The notes below the pieces were generated by a model. The model was not told the origin of the DNA. It ran no database searches and was given only the letters and a program-made list of their open reading frames with translations. Positions 7,759 to 16,942 of a DNA stretch of 64,000 nucleotides are shown in pieces; the stretch's first letter is position 1; each line of letters starts with the position of its first letter. Location: the NCBI GenBank assembly GCA_052318935.1, contig JBQRKO010000004.1, one strand, 5' to 3'. Made by a program: the position numbers and the translations under genes. The stretch is from Niallia sp052318935 (GTDB lineage: Bacteria; Bacillota; Bacilli; Bacillales; Cytobacillaceae).

Positions 7759-9171
7759 TTATGCTACGTGATTGTTTTTATCTGATCTTGCCAATTTGCT
7801 ATGTTTATATCCATATATAAAATAAATAATTAATCCTATTACAAGCCAGACAGCAAAACTAATCCAAGTTAAACCTGGCAATTGAAGAGCTAAATATAAA
7901 CAAAATACACATGCTAAAATTGGTATTATTGGTACAAATGGAACGCGGAAACCAGCTGTATTTGCTATTTTAGATTTACGTAAAAATAAAATTCCAATTG
8001 AAACCGTCATGAACGCAAATAATGTTCCGATATTCGTTAATTCAGCTAATCTACCTAATGGAATGAAACCTGCAAAGATTGAAACTAATACACATGTAAT
8101 CCAAGAATTCAAAACAGGTGTTTGTTTCTTTTTATTAACTTTTGAAAATACTTTTGGTAATAAGCCATCTCGACTAATGGCATAAAATAAACGAGTTTGT
8201 CCATATATCATAACGAGTAATACTGTTGTAATCCCTCCAATTGCACCTAGAGAAATAAATCCAGCCGCCCAGTCCTGGTTAATGTAATTTAATGCAAATG
8301 CTACTGGATTTTTTACATTTAACTGATCATAAGGTACAATTCCTGTTAAAATAAGCGAAACGATAATATACAATGCTGTACATACAAATAAAGAAGCAAT
8401 AATACCGATCGGCATATTTTTTTGTGGATTACGTACCTCCTCAGCAGCTGTTGCTACTGCATCAAAACCAATATAAGCAAAGAATACCGTTGCTGCACCA
8501 GTTGCAACACCAGAAAAACCAAACGGCATAAACGGAGTCCAATTTTCTGGTTTTACGTACCATACGCCTACACCAATAAATAATAAAACAACAGCAATTT
8601 TTATAATAACTAGCACTGCATTAAAGCGAGCTGATTTTTTTACACCTTGGGTTAATAGAAATGTAAGGAGAAAAACAATCATAATAGCAGGTACATCAAT
8701 ATACGTTCCCTTAGCTGGGTCGTATGCGCTTGTTAAAGCTGTCGGAAAATGAATCCCCAATCCCGCTAATAAACCTTGAAAGTACCCAGACCATCCACTT
8801 GCAACAGCTGATGAGGCAAGTCCGTATTCTAATATTAAATCCCAGCCTAAAATCCAGGCAATTAATTCTCCAAACGTTGCATAGCTATACGTATAGGCGC
8901 TTCCCGAGACAGGTACACTTGAAGCAAATTCCGCATAACAAAGTGCAGCAAAAATACACGCTAAACCGGATAAAATAAACGAAATAATTAAGGCAGGACC
9001 TGCATGTTCAGCGGCTGCTACTCCTGTTAAAACGAAGATGCCTGTTCCAATAATGGCACCGATTCCGAGCATGGTTAAATCAAATGCACCCAAGTCTTTT
9101 TTTAGCTGAAGCTTCTTGTTGTCTGATTGAGATAATAATAAATTAATTGACTTCTTTCGAAAAAAATTCAT
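7759..9171 (-). CDS. APC-family amino-acid permease (YfnA/CAT type)
   Basis: A 470-residue integral membrane protein with about 12-13 hydrophobic segments. The APC-family signature is visible in the first helix (GIGAIIGTGIFVLTG) and in YAEFASSVPVSGSAYTY. It resembles cationic/branched-chain amino-acid permeases such as Bacillus YfnA. GGAGA lies 8 nt before the ATG at 9171, so I place the start there rather than at the ATG two codons upstream (9177). It stands alone, with pseudogenes on both sides. The exact substrate cannot be read from sequence. Confidence 0.9.
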   Translation of the reverse strand: MNFFRKKSINLLLSQSDNKKLQLKKDLGAFDLTMLGIGAIIGTGIFVLTGVAAAEHAGPALIISFILSGLACIFAALCYAEFASSVPVSGSAYTYSYATFGELIAWILGWDLILEYGLASSAVASGWSGYFQGLLAGLGIHFPTALTSAYDPAKGTYIDVPAIMIVFLLTFLLTQGVKKSARFNAVLVIIKIAVVLLFIGVGVWYVKPENWTPFMPFGFSGVATGAATVFFAYIGFDAVATAAEEVRNPQKNMPIGIIASLFVCTALYIIVSLILTGIVPYDQLNVKNPVAFALNYINQDWAAGFISLGAIGGITTVLLVMIYGQTRLFYAISRDGLLPKVFSKVNKKKQTPVLNSWITCVLVSIFAGFIPLGRLAELTNIGTLFAFMTVSIGILFLRKSKIANTAGFRVPFVPIIPILACVFCLYLALQLPGLTWISFAVWLVIGLIIYFIYGYKHSKLARSDKNNHVA

Positions 9172-9458
9172 GTACATTTCTCCATTAATATTATTTATAT
9201 GTTAGATGATGGATATCAATAATGAAGATATTCCGCTTACATTGGATATCCATCAAATACCATATATTTTGTAATTTCTGCTTAGATAGGATAAAAATAA
9301 TTCTATTGTTTTTGTATAAATTTTCAGAATATAAATGATAAAAAATTTTTTTGTTGCCCCCTTGGAAATGTAGAAGTGATGTGTGCCAAGGAGGGATTTT
9401 TCGAATCTAGTATGAATATCTATTATAAAGTTTTCACTCAAAAAATTATTTTTACTGA
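9172..9458. other. Intergenic, AT-rich, one inverted repeat
   Basis: No gene is supported. Around 9357-9400 there is an imperfect inverted repeat with arms CCCCCTTGG and CCAAGGAGGG separated by about 24 bases. It could be a hairpin between the permease promoter and the leucine dehydrogenase remnant. I cannot assign a function. Confidence 0.3.
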
Positions 9459-10120
9459 TTAATACCGCATGTTAGAATTTTTCCTATCCAACAATCTTTT
9501 TTCAGCAAGTTTATCTGCAGCACGATGAGTCGATATATTTTCAAGTTCAGCAATTTTAAATATTTTTTGGAGATTAGTGTATATAGCATCAATCTTATTG
9601 ATAGTACGTTCACGATTAAAACCGTGAAGTCCATCTTCTCCAGCAATTAATCCACCAGCATTAATTACATAATCAGGTGCATATATAATCCCTTTCTCTT
9701 TTAGCATATCTCCGTGGTATTCTTCCTTTAGCTGATTATTTGCTGCACCTGCTATTACACGTGTTTTTAGACGATTGATGGTGTCATCATTAATAATAGC
9801 CCCTATTGCACAAGGAGAGAAGATATAGCATTCTACATCATAAATTTCATCAACAGCTACTTCTTTAGCTCCAAATTCATTTACAGCTTTTTTACATTTT
9901 CAGCGTTAATATCAGTAACAATTAAATTAGATCCTTCTTCATGCAGGTGACGACATAAATTGTAGGCTAGACTGCCTACTCCTTGGACTGCAATCACTTT
10001 ACCAGTTAAATCTTCTGAACCAAAAGCTTTTAGAGCTGCAGCTTTTACCCTTTTGTATACTCCATATGCCGTTAAAGGTGATGGGTTTCCATATCCTCCT
10101 AATTCAGGTGAAACTCTAGT
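9459..10120 (-). pseudogene. Leucine dehydrogenase (Glu/Leu/Phe/Val DH family), truncated
   Basis: The leftward reading begins VSPELGGYGNPSPLTAYGVY, continues through the Rossmann segment (GKVIAVQGVGSLAYNLCRHL), CYIFSPCAIGAIINDDTI, AGAANNQL and YAPDYVINAGG, and ends RKNSNMRY. That is the C-terminal two thirds of leucine dehydrogenase, which oxidatively deaminates branched-chain amino acids. The N-terminal substrate domain with the catalytic lysine is missing, and an A-run near 9890 has lost one base, shifting the frame after ENVKK. Not functional. Confidence 0.85.
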
Positions 10121-10294
10121 AACGATAAAGGAGGATTGTTAAACTCCGAAGGTCAGTATAGATGAGGATATAATGAAACTAAATGAAAGAAGATAATAAG
10201 ATTCCTAATTTATATTTAGTATTTATTCAAACTAGAAATCCATATATCTCCTTCCCTAAAGTACTACGTCTTTTTCAACTATTGTTTCTCTTAA

Positions 10295-11176
10295 TTACCA
10301 TCCGCGATCTTGCATACGAGCTTCAGGAGATAAAGAAGAAATTTCAATTCCCTTCATCGCTGTTCCAAGATCTTTTGATAATTCAGCAATAAGCTTGTAG
10401 TCTTGATAATGAGTTGTTGCTTCTACAATCGCTCTTGCATATTTTGCTGGATTCTCAGATTTAAAAATACCAGATCCAACAAATACACCATCTGCTCCAA
10501 GCTGCATCATTAAAGCAGCATCAGCAGGAGTTGCTACTCCGCCTGCAGCAAAGTTTACAACTGGAAGACGACCTAATTTTTTAATTTCAAGAAGAACTTC
10601 ATAAGGAGCACCAAGAAGCTTAGCTTCAGTCATTAACTCATCTTCATTCATATGTACGACTTTGCGCACTTGAGCATTTACTTTACGAATATGTCTTACA
10701 GCTTCAACAATGTTTCCTGTACCCGGCTCCCCTTTTGTACGAAGCATTGCTGAACCTTCTCCAATGCGGCGAGCTGCTTCACCAAGATCACGGCAGCCGC
10801 AAACAAATGGAACGGTAAATTCTTTTTTAAGTAAATGGTACTCTTCATCAGCAGGAGTTAATACTTCACTTTCATCAATGTAGTCTACTCCCATCGCTTC
10901 CAATACACGAGCTTCTACAATATGACCGATTCTTGCTTTAGCCATAACAGGAATCGTTACAGCATTTAATACTTCTTCAACAATACGTGGATCAGCCATT
11001 CTTGCTACTCCGCCAGCTGCACGAATATCTGATGGTACTCTTTCTAGAGCCATAACAGCAACTGCTCCTGCTTCTTCTGCAATTTTGGCCTGCTCTGCAT
11101 TGACAACGTCCATAATAACGCCGCCTTTTTGCATCTCGGCCATTCCGCGTTTAACTCGATCTGTACCCGTTTTCAT
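10295..11176 (-). CDS. pdxS: PdxS, pyridoxal 5'-phosphate synthase lyase subunit
   Basis: Makes pyridoxal phosphate from ribose 5-phosphate, glyceraldehyde 3-phosphate and ammonia, normally with the PdxT glutaminase. It is about 293 residues, the usual length, and strongly conserved: GTDRVKRGMAEMQKGGVIMD, ALERVPSDIRAAGGVARM, MAKARIGH, VNFAAGGVATPADAALMM, GADGVFVGSGIF. GGAGGAAACACA precedes the ATG at 11176, so I use that start rather than one six codons upstream. No pdxT follows; the next leftward sequence is a dehydrogenase pseudogene. A CCAATATAT half-operator lies upstream and is shared with the GntR-controlled genes nearby. It may be a second, inducible copy. Confidence 0.95.
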   Translation of the reverse strand: MKTGTDRVKRGMAEMQKGGVIMDVVNAEQAKIAEEAGAVAVMALERVPSDIRAAGGVARMADPRIVEEVLNAVTIPVMAKARIGHIVEARVLEAMGVDYIDESEVLTPADEEYHLLKKEFTVPFVCGCRDLGEAARRIGEGSAMLRTKGEPGTGNIVEAVRHIRKVNAQVRKVVHMNEDELMTEAKLLGAPYEVLLEIKKLGRLPVVNFAAGGVATPADAALMMQLGADGVFVGSGIFKSENPAKYARAIVEATTHYQDYKLIAELSKDLGTAMKGIEISSLSPEARMQDRGW

Positions 11177-11635
11177 TGTGTTTCCTCCAAACATCGCAAT
11201 ATCTAAATAGATTCACCATAATATAAATACTAAATACAAAAACCAATATATCAGCTTTGTTTGATATTATCATGAGTAAATCTCTTATACAAATAATTTG
11301 TTAGAAAATATGACATTTAATTTTTGAAGAAAATATTATAAATATATAAACATCATTTGTATTACAGTCCTAAAAAATTGTGAAAGACTAATAACTATTT
11401 TTTAGGAAAGGAATGAGTTATCACATCGTTATATTCTCTTCCTAATTTAAAGTTCTACATAAATTTAAGTTTTAGTCCTAAATAGTAACAAAAGGTTAGG
11501 TCTGCAAAATCTTGATGTAAATAGTTTGTAATTGATTAAAAGATTCTTGTAGATTTTATTTATCTAGGTTAACGTATGATTAAGCGATTAAAAATTAACT
11601 AATGAAAGTAGAAAACAAACTCTAGCTGAAAGGTA
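11177..11635. promoter_or_regulatory. pdxS-gntR divergent intergenic region with putative GntR site
   Basis: This 459-bp AT-rich region separates divergent pdxS and gntR. At about 11240-11255 there is AACCAATATATCAG, matching one arm of the palindrome before the second gntR at 21850 and of the site at 12411. A separate imperfect inverted repeat (CCTAAAAAATTG ... ATTTTTTAGG) lies near 11366-11405. Promoters for both genes must lie here, but no unambiguous -35/-10 pair stands out. Confidence 0.45.
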
Positions 11636-12298
11636 GTGAAGATTTACATGAAAAATATTAGTCAAATCAATCGTTCTTCTTTGAGAGATCAGGTATATAA
11701 AAGATTAAAATCTGCCATTATAAATCTAGAATTAGAGCCTAATCAACGAATTAATGATAAACTCTTAGCTGAAGAATTTGGTGTCAGCAGAACTCCTGTG
11801 AGAGAAGCCCTTAAAAGGTTAGAAGATGAAAACTTAATTGTATCTTCTCCTGGTTCTGAGACAAAGGTTAGTTTAATCGATACCCATCAAGCGAAAAATG
11901 CCTTTACTGTAGTAGCATCGCTTCATTCTCTTGCAGCTAGACTAGCGATTCCTCATTTAAAAACAGAAAATTGCCATGAAATGGAAAGAATTAATTCTGA
12001 ATTTGAGATAGCAATTAAGCAAAGGAATGCAAAAGAAGCTATCAAAAAAGATAATGAGTTTCATGAGGTAATTTTGAAAGCATCTGGAAACCCAGAGATC
12101 TCTGTAGCGTTGGAGAGACTTATGCCAAAGATTAGACGACTTGAGTTATTTAAATTTAACTCAGTTGATGGAATAACTTCTGTAAAACAACATCAGAGAA
12201 TAATTGAATGTATAGGTCAACAAGATAAAAAAGAATTAGCCGACCTCTTAGAAGAAAACTGGTTAAGTCTCTCTCAACTTCTTACAGAAGACTCGTAA
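11636..12298 (+). CDS. GntR-family regulator, FCD subfamily
   Basis: An N-terminal winged helix-turn-helix (SSLRDQVYKRLKSAIINLEL, then FGVSRTPVREALKRLEDENL) is followed by an all-helical FCD effector domain with metal/ligand-type histidines (AIPHL, NEFHEV, HQRII). FCD regulators typically respond to amino or organic acids. A GTG at 11636 gives the longest form, and the ATG at 11648 is an alternative. It is followed by a terminator and by the SHMT-like gene, whose upstream region carries a matching operator. A decayed paralogue lies at 21191-21816. Confidence 0.9.
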   Translation: MKIYMKNISQINRSSLRDQVYKRLKSAIINLELEPNQRINDKLLAEEFGVSRTPVREALKRLEDENLIVSSPGSETKVSLIDTHQAKNAFTVVASLHSLAARLAIPHLKTENCHEMERINSEFEIAIKQRNAKEAIKKDNEFHEVILKASGNPEISVALERLMPKIRRLELFKFNSVDGITSVKQHQRIIECIGQQDKKELADLLEENWLSLSQLLTEDS

Positions 12299-12380
12299 GA
12301 CAAAGTAACCTCCTTTTCGAAAAATAACTGTCATATATTCTAACAATATAGTTGTATAACCAATTTGCTCATGATATGGT

Positions 12381-12430
12381 AAAAAAGAAGTTGATATACT
12401 TCTTTTTTAAAACCGATATATTGGTTATTG
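12381..12430 (+). promoter_or_regulatory. Terminator plus GntR operator before the SHMT-like gene
   Basis: AAAAAAGAAGT/ACTTCTTTTTT at 12381-12409 forms a terminator-shaped hairpin for gntR. Directly after it, AACCGATATATTGGTT (12411-12426) is a near-perfect palindrome that resembles the 21850 operator. Its position about 40 bp before the SHMT-like start fits direct control by the adjacent GntR protein. Confidence 0.55.
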
Positions 12431-12465
12431 ATTTTTAATTTTTTCTTAAGAGAGGGGAAAGTTTA

Positions 12466-13809
12466 ATGGTTAATGTTTCAGAAGAGATTACAAAGCATGA
12501 AGTTCACGATCCAGATGTTTTACGCACAGCACGCGAATTAATTGATAAATGCTCATCACCACGGATGATGCAACAAGAAGTTATTAATGCTGTTAAGAGA
12601 AATGACGTATGGAGAGGTAAAGAATGCCTTAATCTATTAGCTCCAGAGGCGCCAACAAGCCCGACTGTTAGAAATCTTTTAGCTTCTGAAGTTGGAACAA
12701 GAGCTGCAGAAGGACATATTGGCCCTACGCAAAGATGGTTTGCTGGAACTACTTATATAGATGAGATTGAATCACTATGTGTAGAGCTTCTAAAAAAAGT
12801 ATTCAAGTCTAATTATGCCGATCACCGCTTGATAGCGAGTATGGTTGGTAACCTCACTGTGTATTCAGCTCTGACAAAACCTGGTGATAACATTATGACC
12901 ATTCCTCAACCAACAGGCGGACACTCTAGCAATCGTTATGATGGACCAGCAGGAATCAGAGGCTTAAATATATTTGATGTACCGATGGATGCAAAAGAAT
13001 TGACTGTGGATTTAGATGCCTTTGCTAAGACAGCCCGTGAAATTAAACCACGCCTTGTAGCTCTTGGGGCATCAATGACTTTATTCCCTTTTCCACTAAA
13101 AGAAATGACCGCAATCGTACAAGAATGGGGAGGAAAAATTTTCTTTGATGGTGCTCATCAGCTTGGATTAATTGGTGGAGGACAATTTCAAGATCCCCTT
13201 CGTGAAGGAGCTTGCATTATGACAGGTTCTGCCGGAAAAACTTTTAGCGGTCCGCAAAGTGGTATCATTGTATGGAATGATCCTGAAATCAATAAATCAG
13301 TAACAGATGCAATCTTTCCTGCGCTTGCAGCTACTCACCAAGTTAATCGTGTTGCGGCACTTGCTGCAGCTTGTGCAGAGTTTCTTGCGTTTGGTCAAGA
13401 ATATATGGCGCAAATCGTAAAGAACGCTCAGGCATTAGGTAAAGCTCTTCAAGAAAGAGGTTTAACAATGCTTGGTGCTCATAAAGGTTTTACCCGAACA
13501 CACCAAGTGATTGCTGATGTCCGTGCATTTGGCAATGGACTTCAAATAGCCAAAAAATTAGGTCGGGCAAACATTATAACCAACAAGAACCTTATTCCAA
13601 GTGATAAACCAGAAGATTGGGATTATCCAAGTGGATTGCGCATCGGAACAACAGAGGTAACAAGATTAGGTATGAAGGAAGAACAAATGGAAATTATAGC
13701 AGACTTTATTCTAGATGTCTTGAAAAACAAAAAATCAACTGAAGAAGTTCGCAAAGAAATTATTGATTTCCGTAAAGCTTACCAGAAGATACATTATTGC
13801 TTTGATTAA
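12466..13809 (+). CDS. SHMT-family PLP enzyme (GlyA-like, divergent)
   Basis: A fold-type I PLP enzyme of 447 residues resembling serine hydroxymethyltransferase: EGHIGPTQRWFAGTTYID-type cofactor region, PQPTGGHSSNRY, an Asp/His pair in FFDGAHQLGLIGG, and the Schiff-base lysine in MTGSAGKTFSGPQSG. Ordinary GlyA has THKTLRGPR here; the change to GKTFSGPQ suggests a variant such as a 2-methylserine/threonine aldolase-type or other amino-acid hydroxymethyl transferase. GGGGAAAG precedes the ATG. Neighbouring gntR and divergent pdxS suggest an inducible amino-acid breakdown unit with its own PLP supply. The substrate is not assignable. Confidence 0.75.
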   Translation: MVNVSEEITKHEVHDPDVLRTARELIDKCSSPRMMQQEVINAVKRNDVWRGKECLNLLAPEAPTSPTVRNLLASEVGTRAAEGHIGPTQRWFAGTTYIDEIESLCVELLKKVFKSNYADHRLIASMVGNLTVYSALTKPGDNIMTIPQPTGGHSSNRYDGPAGIRGLNIFDVPMDAKELTVDLDAFAKTAREIKPRLVALGASMTLFPFPLKEMTAIVQEWGGKIFFDGAHQLGLIGGGQFQDPLREGACIMTGSAGKTFSGPQSGIIVWNDPEINKSVTDAIFPALAATHQVNRVAALAAACAEFLAFGQEYMAQIVKNAQALGKALQERGLTMLGAHKGFTRTHQVIADVRAFGNGLQIAKKLGRANIITNKNLIPSDKPEDWDYPSGLRIGTTEVTRLGMKEEQMEIIADFILDVLKNKKSTEEVRKEIIDFRKAYQKIHYCFD

Positions 13810-14189
13810 TATAAAAAGAAATAAGAAGCTGACTAAAAAGGAGTTTAAAACGACCTTTTGGAGTTCAGATTTTTTTAAAAAGAGAAGTAAGCATAAATTT
13901 TTTGGAGTTAAAGGATACTGCATTATGTTTTGTTATAGATTTAAAATTTACCAAGATCTAATTCATAAAAAGTCATAAAAAATAAGGAGTGATACATATT
14001 AGTCATGTATAATATGTATCACTTGTTTACTACTTTTTCTGCAATCGCTCCCTATTCAAAGATCGGCATTTAACTCAATCCTTTATTCCATTAAAATACC
14101 CAGAACTTCGGTTCCTTCAATTTAGCGCTAGACTCTTGGAAATGAACCCTTCATCATATGATCATTTAAATGTTCTCCAGCCTCAATTA
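13810..14189. other. Gene-free stretch after the SHMT-like gene
   Basis: About 380 bp with no credible coding region; open frames here are low-complexity shadows rich in Lys and Phe. A short inverted repeat GTATCACTT/AAGTGATAC-like pairing is visible around 13989-14022 (AGTGATACATATT ... AATATGTATCACT), a plausible terminator-like hairpin but without a strong T-run. Confidence 0.4.
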
Positions 14190-14199
14190 AGTAGCAAAT

Positions 14200-14285
14200 G
14201 CTGTAGCTGTATTGAAATTATTAAAAGGGGATTTAAAAGGAAAAAATATCTTAATTAATATTCCACATTCTGGAACTGGTATGTC
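14200..14285 (+). pseudogene. C-terminal fragment, possibly a fold-type II PLP enzyme
   Basis: The short in-frame stretch AVAVLKLLKGDLKGKNILIN followed by IPHSGTG resembles the C-terminal nucleotide/phosphate loop of threonine synthase or ammonia-lyase-type enzymes. It runs directly into IS3-family DNA at about 14286, so it was probably cut by the insertion sequence. Confidence 0.3.
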
Positions 14286-14294
14286 AACACTAAA

Positions 14295-14480
14295 CTAGAC
14301 AATTTTTTTAAGGTGTTCTTTTTTGTATTCAATTGGGCTTAAATACCCGAGTGTTCCATGAATTCTGATGTGATTAAACCAATGAACGTAATCATCTAAT
14401 TCTAATTTCAACTGTTCCAAACTATCAAAATACATTCCTTTTATAAATTCTGTCTTGATACTTTTAAATGTGGCATCACC
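14295..14480 (-). mobile_element. IS3-family transposase OrfB C-terminal fragment
   Basis: Leftward translation gives EFIKGMYFDSLEQLKLELDD, YVHWFNHIRIHGTLGYLSP and IEYKKEHLKKIV, stop at 14295. This is the end of the DDE domain of IS3/IS150-type transposases (the rRIHg.LGylsPaeY signature). Only about 60 residues remain. TAAACTAGACAATTT next to the stop may be the terminal repeat of the element. Confidence 0.8.
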
Positions 14481-14575
14481 CCAGTTTTAGCTTATGGGCG
14501 AATGAAGGATACGTGAAGATCCCTTTTTCTTAAAGCAAAAGAACCAACAGCGAAACCAAAAGAAACCGTAAATTG

Positions 14576-15679
14576 TTATGACTTTTCTTCATGTTTTCTA
14601 ACCTTCCATCGCGAGACCATTAGAAGCACCAGTGGCAGTAAACCGAATAAATACAACGCGACATTGCCCTGTAAAACCCCTAATTTAAACATGTCATTGA
14701 TATTTTTCGGAATCATGGCAATGATGTAGATAACCGGAAGCAAGCCATACATAAATGGACGAATGCTCTTTTTGAAGAGTTGAGCCAGTCCTAAAGCACC
14801 ACCATAGTAGAAGATCGTAAAGGAAGAAAACATTTGCATAATCCATATTACGAGCAACAAAGACTCATATCGTTCAAAGATCAAACCGGTGACTTCAAAA
14901 CTTCGTATAAGATCAAGTGTCGGCCATGTTCTCGTGACCACTCCATCAACAGATAATGCTCCGATAACCATTACGACCGTTATCAAATAAAAAATCAACG
15001 GAAAAGCAATTCCAATTAGAACGGCTTTTACTGCTTTCATTGGTTCTTTCATAAATGGCAAAAGGAACAAAATGGTTTCAAAACCAGTGTATGATAGACC
15101 AGTTGTCTTTACTCCTTTTAGTACCGGTATCACTCCCAGCCCTAGTACCGGGCGTAGATTATCAATTTCAAATAGTTTGAAGCTCATAAAGGCAACAATT
15201 ATAAAAAAGATGACGGTAATAGGCAAGATAATTTCAAACATTCGGGCGATCGGATTTATTCCGCCAATTATCAGATACAGACCTACCCACATAAATGTCA
15301 TGATGATTGCCCAGGTAGGGGTGCCTTCCAACAAAAAAAATGTCAATACTTCTGCTAGCGCTCGGACTTGAAACCCACAAGCTGTAAAAAAATAACATAC
15401 AATAAGCAGACTAAGTAACCCTCCAACCCATTTACCAACAATTTCTTGACTGTATTCATAAAAGGTTTTTCCGGGAAACTGTTGGCTTAATTTAACAATG
15501 AACACTCCTGCGATCATCGTGATCAGACCGCCTAAAATAACGGTGATCCATATATCTGGAGTTTTCACCTTCTCTACCGCTGTTCTGGGCAAAGTGAGGA
15601 TTCCTACTCCGAATATACTATTGATCACGATAACAGTTGCCTGCCCGGTCGTAATTCGGTCTTTTGAACTGGTAATCAT
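14576..15679 (-). CDS. Spore germinant receptor B subunit (GerAB type), intact copy
   Basis: A 367-residue membrane protein of the GerAB/APC superfamily with about ten membrane segments. It reads ITTGQATVIVINSIFGVGIL at the start, LPRTAVEKVKTPDIWI, then TTGLSYTGFETILFLLPFM and DGVVTRTWPTLDLIRSFEV. It is the germinant-binding subunit of GerA-type receptors in the spore inner membrane. It is last in the operon, after the C subunit, and closely resembles the broken B copy at 16932-18031, so it is probably the product of a duplication and now supplies the B function. Confidence 0.92.
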   Translation of the reverse strand: MITSSKDRITTGQATVIVINSIFGVGILTLPRTAVEKVKTPDIWITVILGGLITMIAGVFIVKLSQQFPGKTFYEYSQEIVGKWVGGLLSLLIVCYFFTACGFQVRALAEVLTFFLLEGTPTWAIIMTFMWVGLYLIIGGINPIARMFEIILPITVIFFIIVAFMSFKLFEIDNLRPVLGLGVIPVLKGVKTTGLSYTGFETILFLLPFMKEPMKAVKAVLIGIAFPLIFYLITVVMVIGALSVDGVVTRTWPTLDLIRSFEVTGLIFERYESLLLVIWIMQMFSSFTIFYYGGALGLAQLFKKSIRPFMYGLLPVIYIIAMIPKNINDMFKLGVLQGNVALYLFGLLPLVLLMVSRWKVRKHEEKS

Positions 15680-15748
15680 TGATGGTCACTTCCTTATTCA
15701 CAATTCAGGATTACTACTTTCAATCTGACCGGGCGTTTAGCCCGGTAT

Positions 15749-16942
15749 TTATTTGCTAAATTCTGAAGATCCATAATCTGTTATCGTTAATTGCACATTA
15801 TACTTGATTGATGCCTCTCTAAAGGTTTGCTCCCAATCTTTTTTGACTTTCTCCCACATCTTGGGATTATGTATTCTCAACTCATTTCCAAACCCGGCAA
15901 CATCAACTTTGTAATCTTCTTGCATAAGTTTTAATACATGGTCTACCAATCTATTCACCTCTTCTTCGACTGCTTTTTCAGCAGTTTTTAAAGACGTTTT
16001 TTCAGAAACTGTCCAATTTTCAGATATGCGCCCCTCAGATTCTATGTTCACATCAAAAGAGATGGTGTTGCCTTTAATATGGGGGGTGATTTTACTTTTC
16101 ATCGTTTTTACTTCATAGATGATTTGCTGATCAGTCTCTTTATCATAGGTTTTTACTAGACCGCCTTTGCCTTTGCCAGTAATCCATGTTAAGCCCTCCA
16201 ATTCCTCTTCATTCAAAAACCCTCGAAGCTTGCTGCTTTTTGCTTCAATCACTGCTGCTCCTGAAAATTTCACCTCTCCGTTTGCTGAAATCACATTTTG
16301 CACCAGAAAGCTGGAATCTGATTGCAGTTTTCCCATTAATTTTGCAAGTGTTACCGGAGCTAAAATCCTTGTTGTTCGATATTCATTATCAGAAATACCA
16401 ATGAGTCGAAACGCTGGAATTTCTTTGGCATCTTTTGATTCCAGTGTATCGCTGGCCTGGCCTTTACTTATGACCAATAAACAGCTGGGCCTAATCTCAT
16501 TATTACGGAGAAACTGATCAAGTAATTGTTCTAAACGATATTTTCGTGCTAGGTTCTCACTTATGACAATGACTTTAAGATGCGGGCTAAAAACCGGAAG
16601 CTGGCTTCTTAATGAAAATTCCCGAGTCATTTGATGAACGGAATCACCAGTTTCAGAAATATTAATAAATGCTTTTTGCTGACCTTTCCCTTCACTATTT
16701 GATCCCGTTCCAAGAGGATTAACAAATTGATAGGTCAAGGTTAGAATATCCCTTTTGGGGTATAATCCTTCCTGTTCCTTGAGCTTTTTCTCAAAAGAGG
16801 ATTCCTTTCCTTGATCTAATGCCAAGCCCACACTTAAGCCGACTTCTTCAAGTTCATGGCTGCTCCAGCATCCAGTTAGTGTAAGGAAGGAAAAAACATA
16901 TAGAGTGCTTAAAATGAAACGAACCTTTTTATTATGCTTCAT
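15749..16942 (-). CDS. Spore germinant receptor C lipoprotein (GerAC type)
   Basis: A 397-residue Ger(x)C protein. It begins with a lipoprotein signal peptide with the lipobox LTGCWS (Cys near residue 25), followed by the family hallmark 'ELEEVGLSVGLALDQG'. Later family-typical segments include FSLRSQLPVFSPHLKVIVIS, GAAVI and GLTWITGKGKGG. It is anchored on the outer face of the spore inner membrane with the A and B subunits. Its ATG overlaps the last codons of the upstream B pseudogene. Confidence 0.93.
   Translation of the reverse strand: MKHNKKVRFILSTLYVFSFLTLTGCWSSHELEEVGLSVGLALDQGKESSFEKKLKEQEGLYPKRDILTLTYQFVNPLGTGSNSEGKGQQKAFINISETGDSVHQMTREFSLRSQLPVFSPHLKVIVISENLARKYRLEQLLDQFLRNNEIRPSCLLVISKGQASDTLESKDAKEIPAFRLIGISDNEYRTTRILAPVTLAKLMGKLQSDSSFLVQNVISANGEVKFSGAAVIEAKSSKLRGFLNEEELEGLTWITGKGKGGLVKTYDKETDQQIIYEVKTMKSKITPHIKGNTISFDVNIESEGRISENWTVSEKTSLKTAEKAVEEEVNRLVDHVLKLMQEDYKVDVAGFGNELRIHNPKMWEKVKKDWEQTFREASIKYNVQLTITDYGSSEFSK

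Noticed and set aside
9253..9441. Leftward 62-codon ORF
   Set aside because: Low-complexity Ile/Tyr/Lys-rich translation without a ribosome binding site, in an AT-rich gap.
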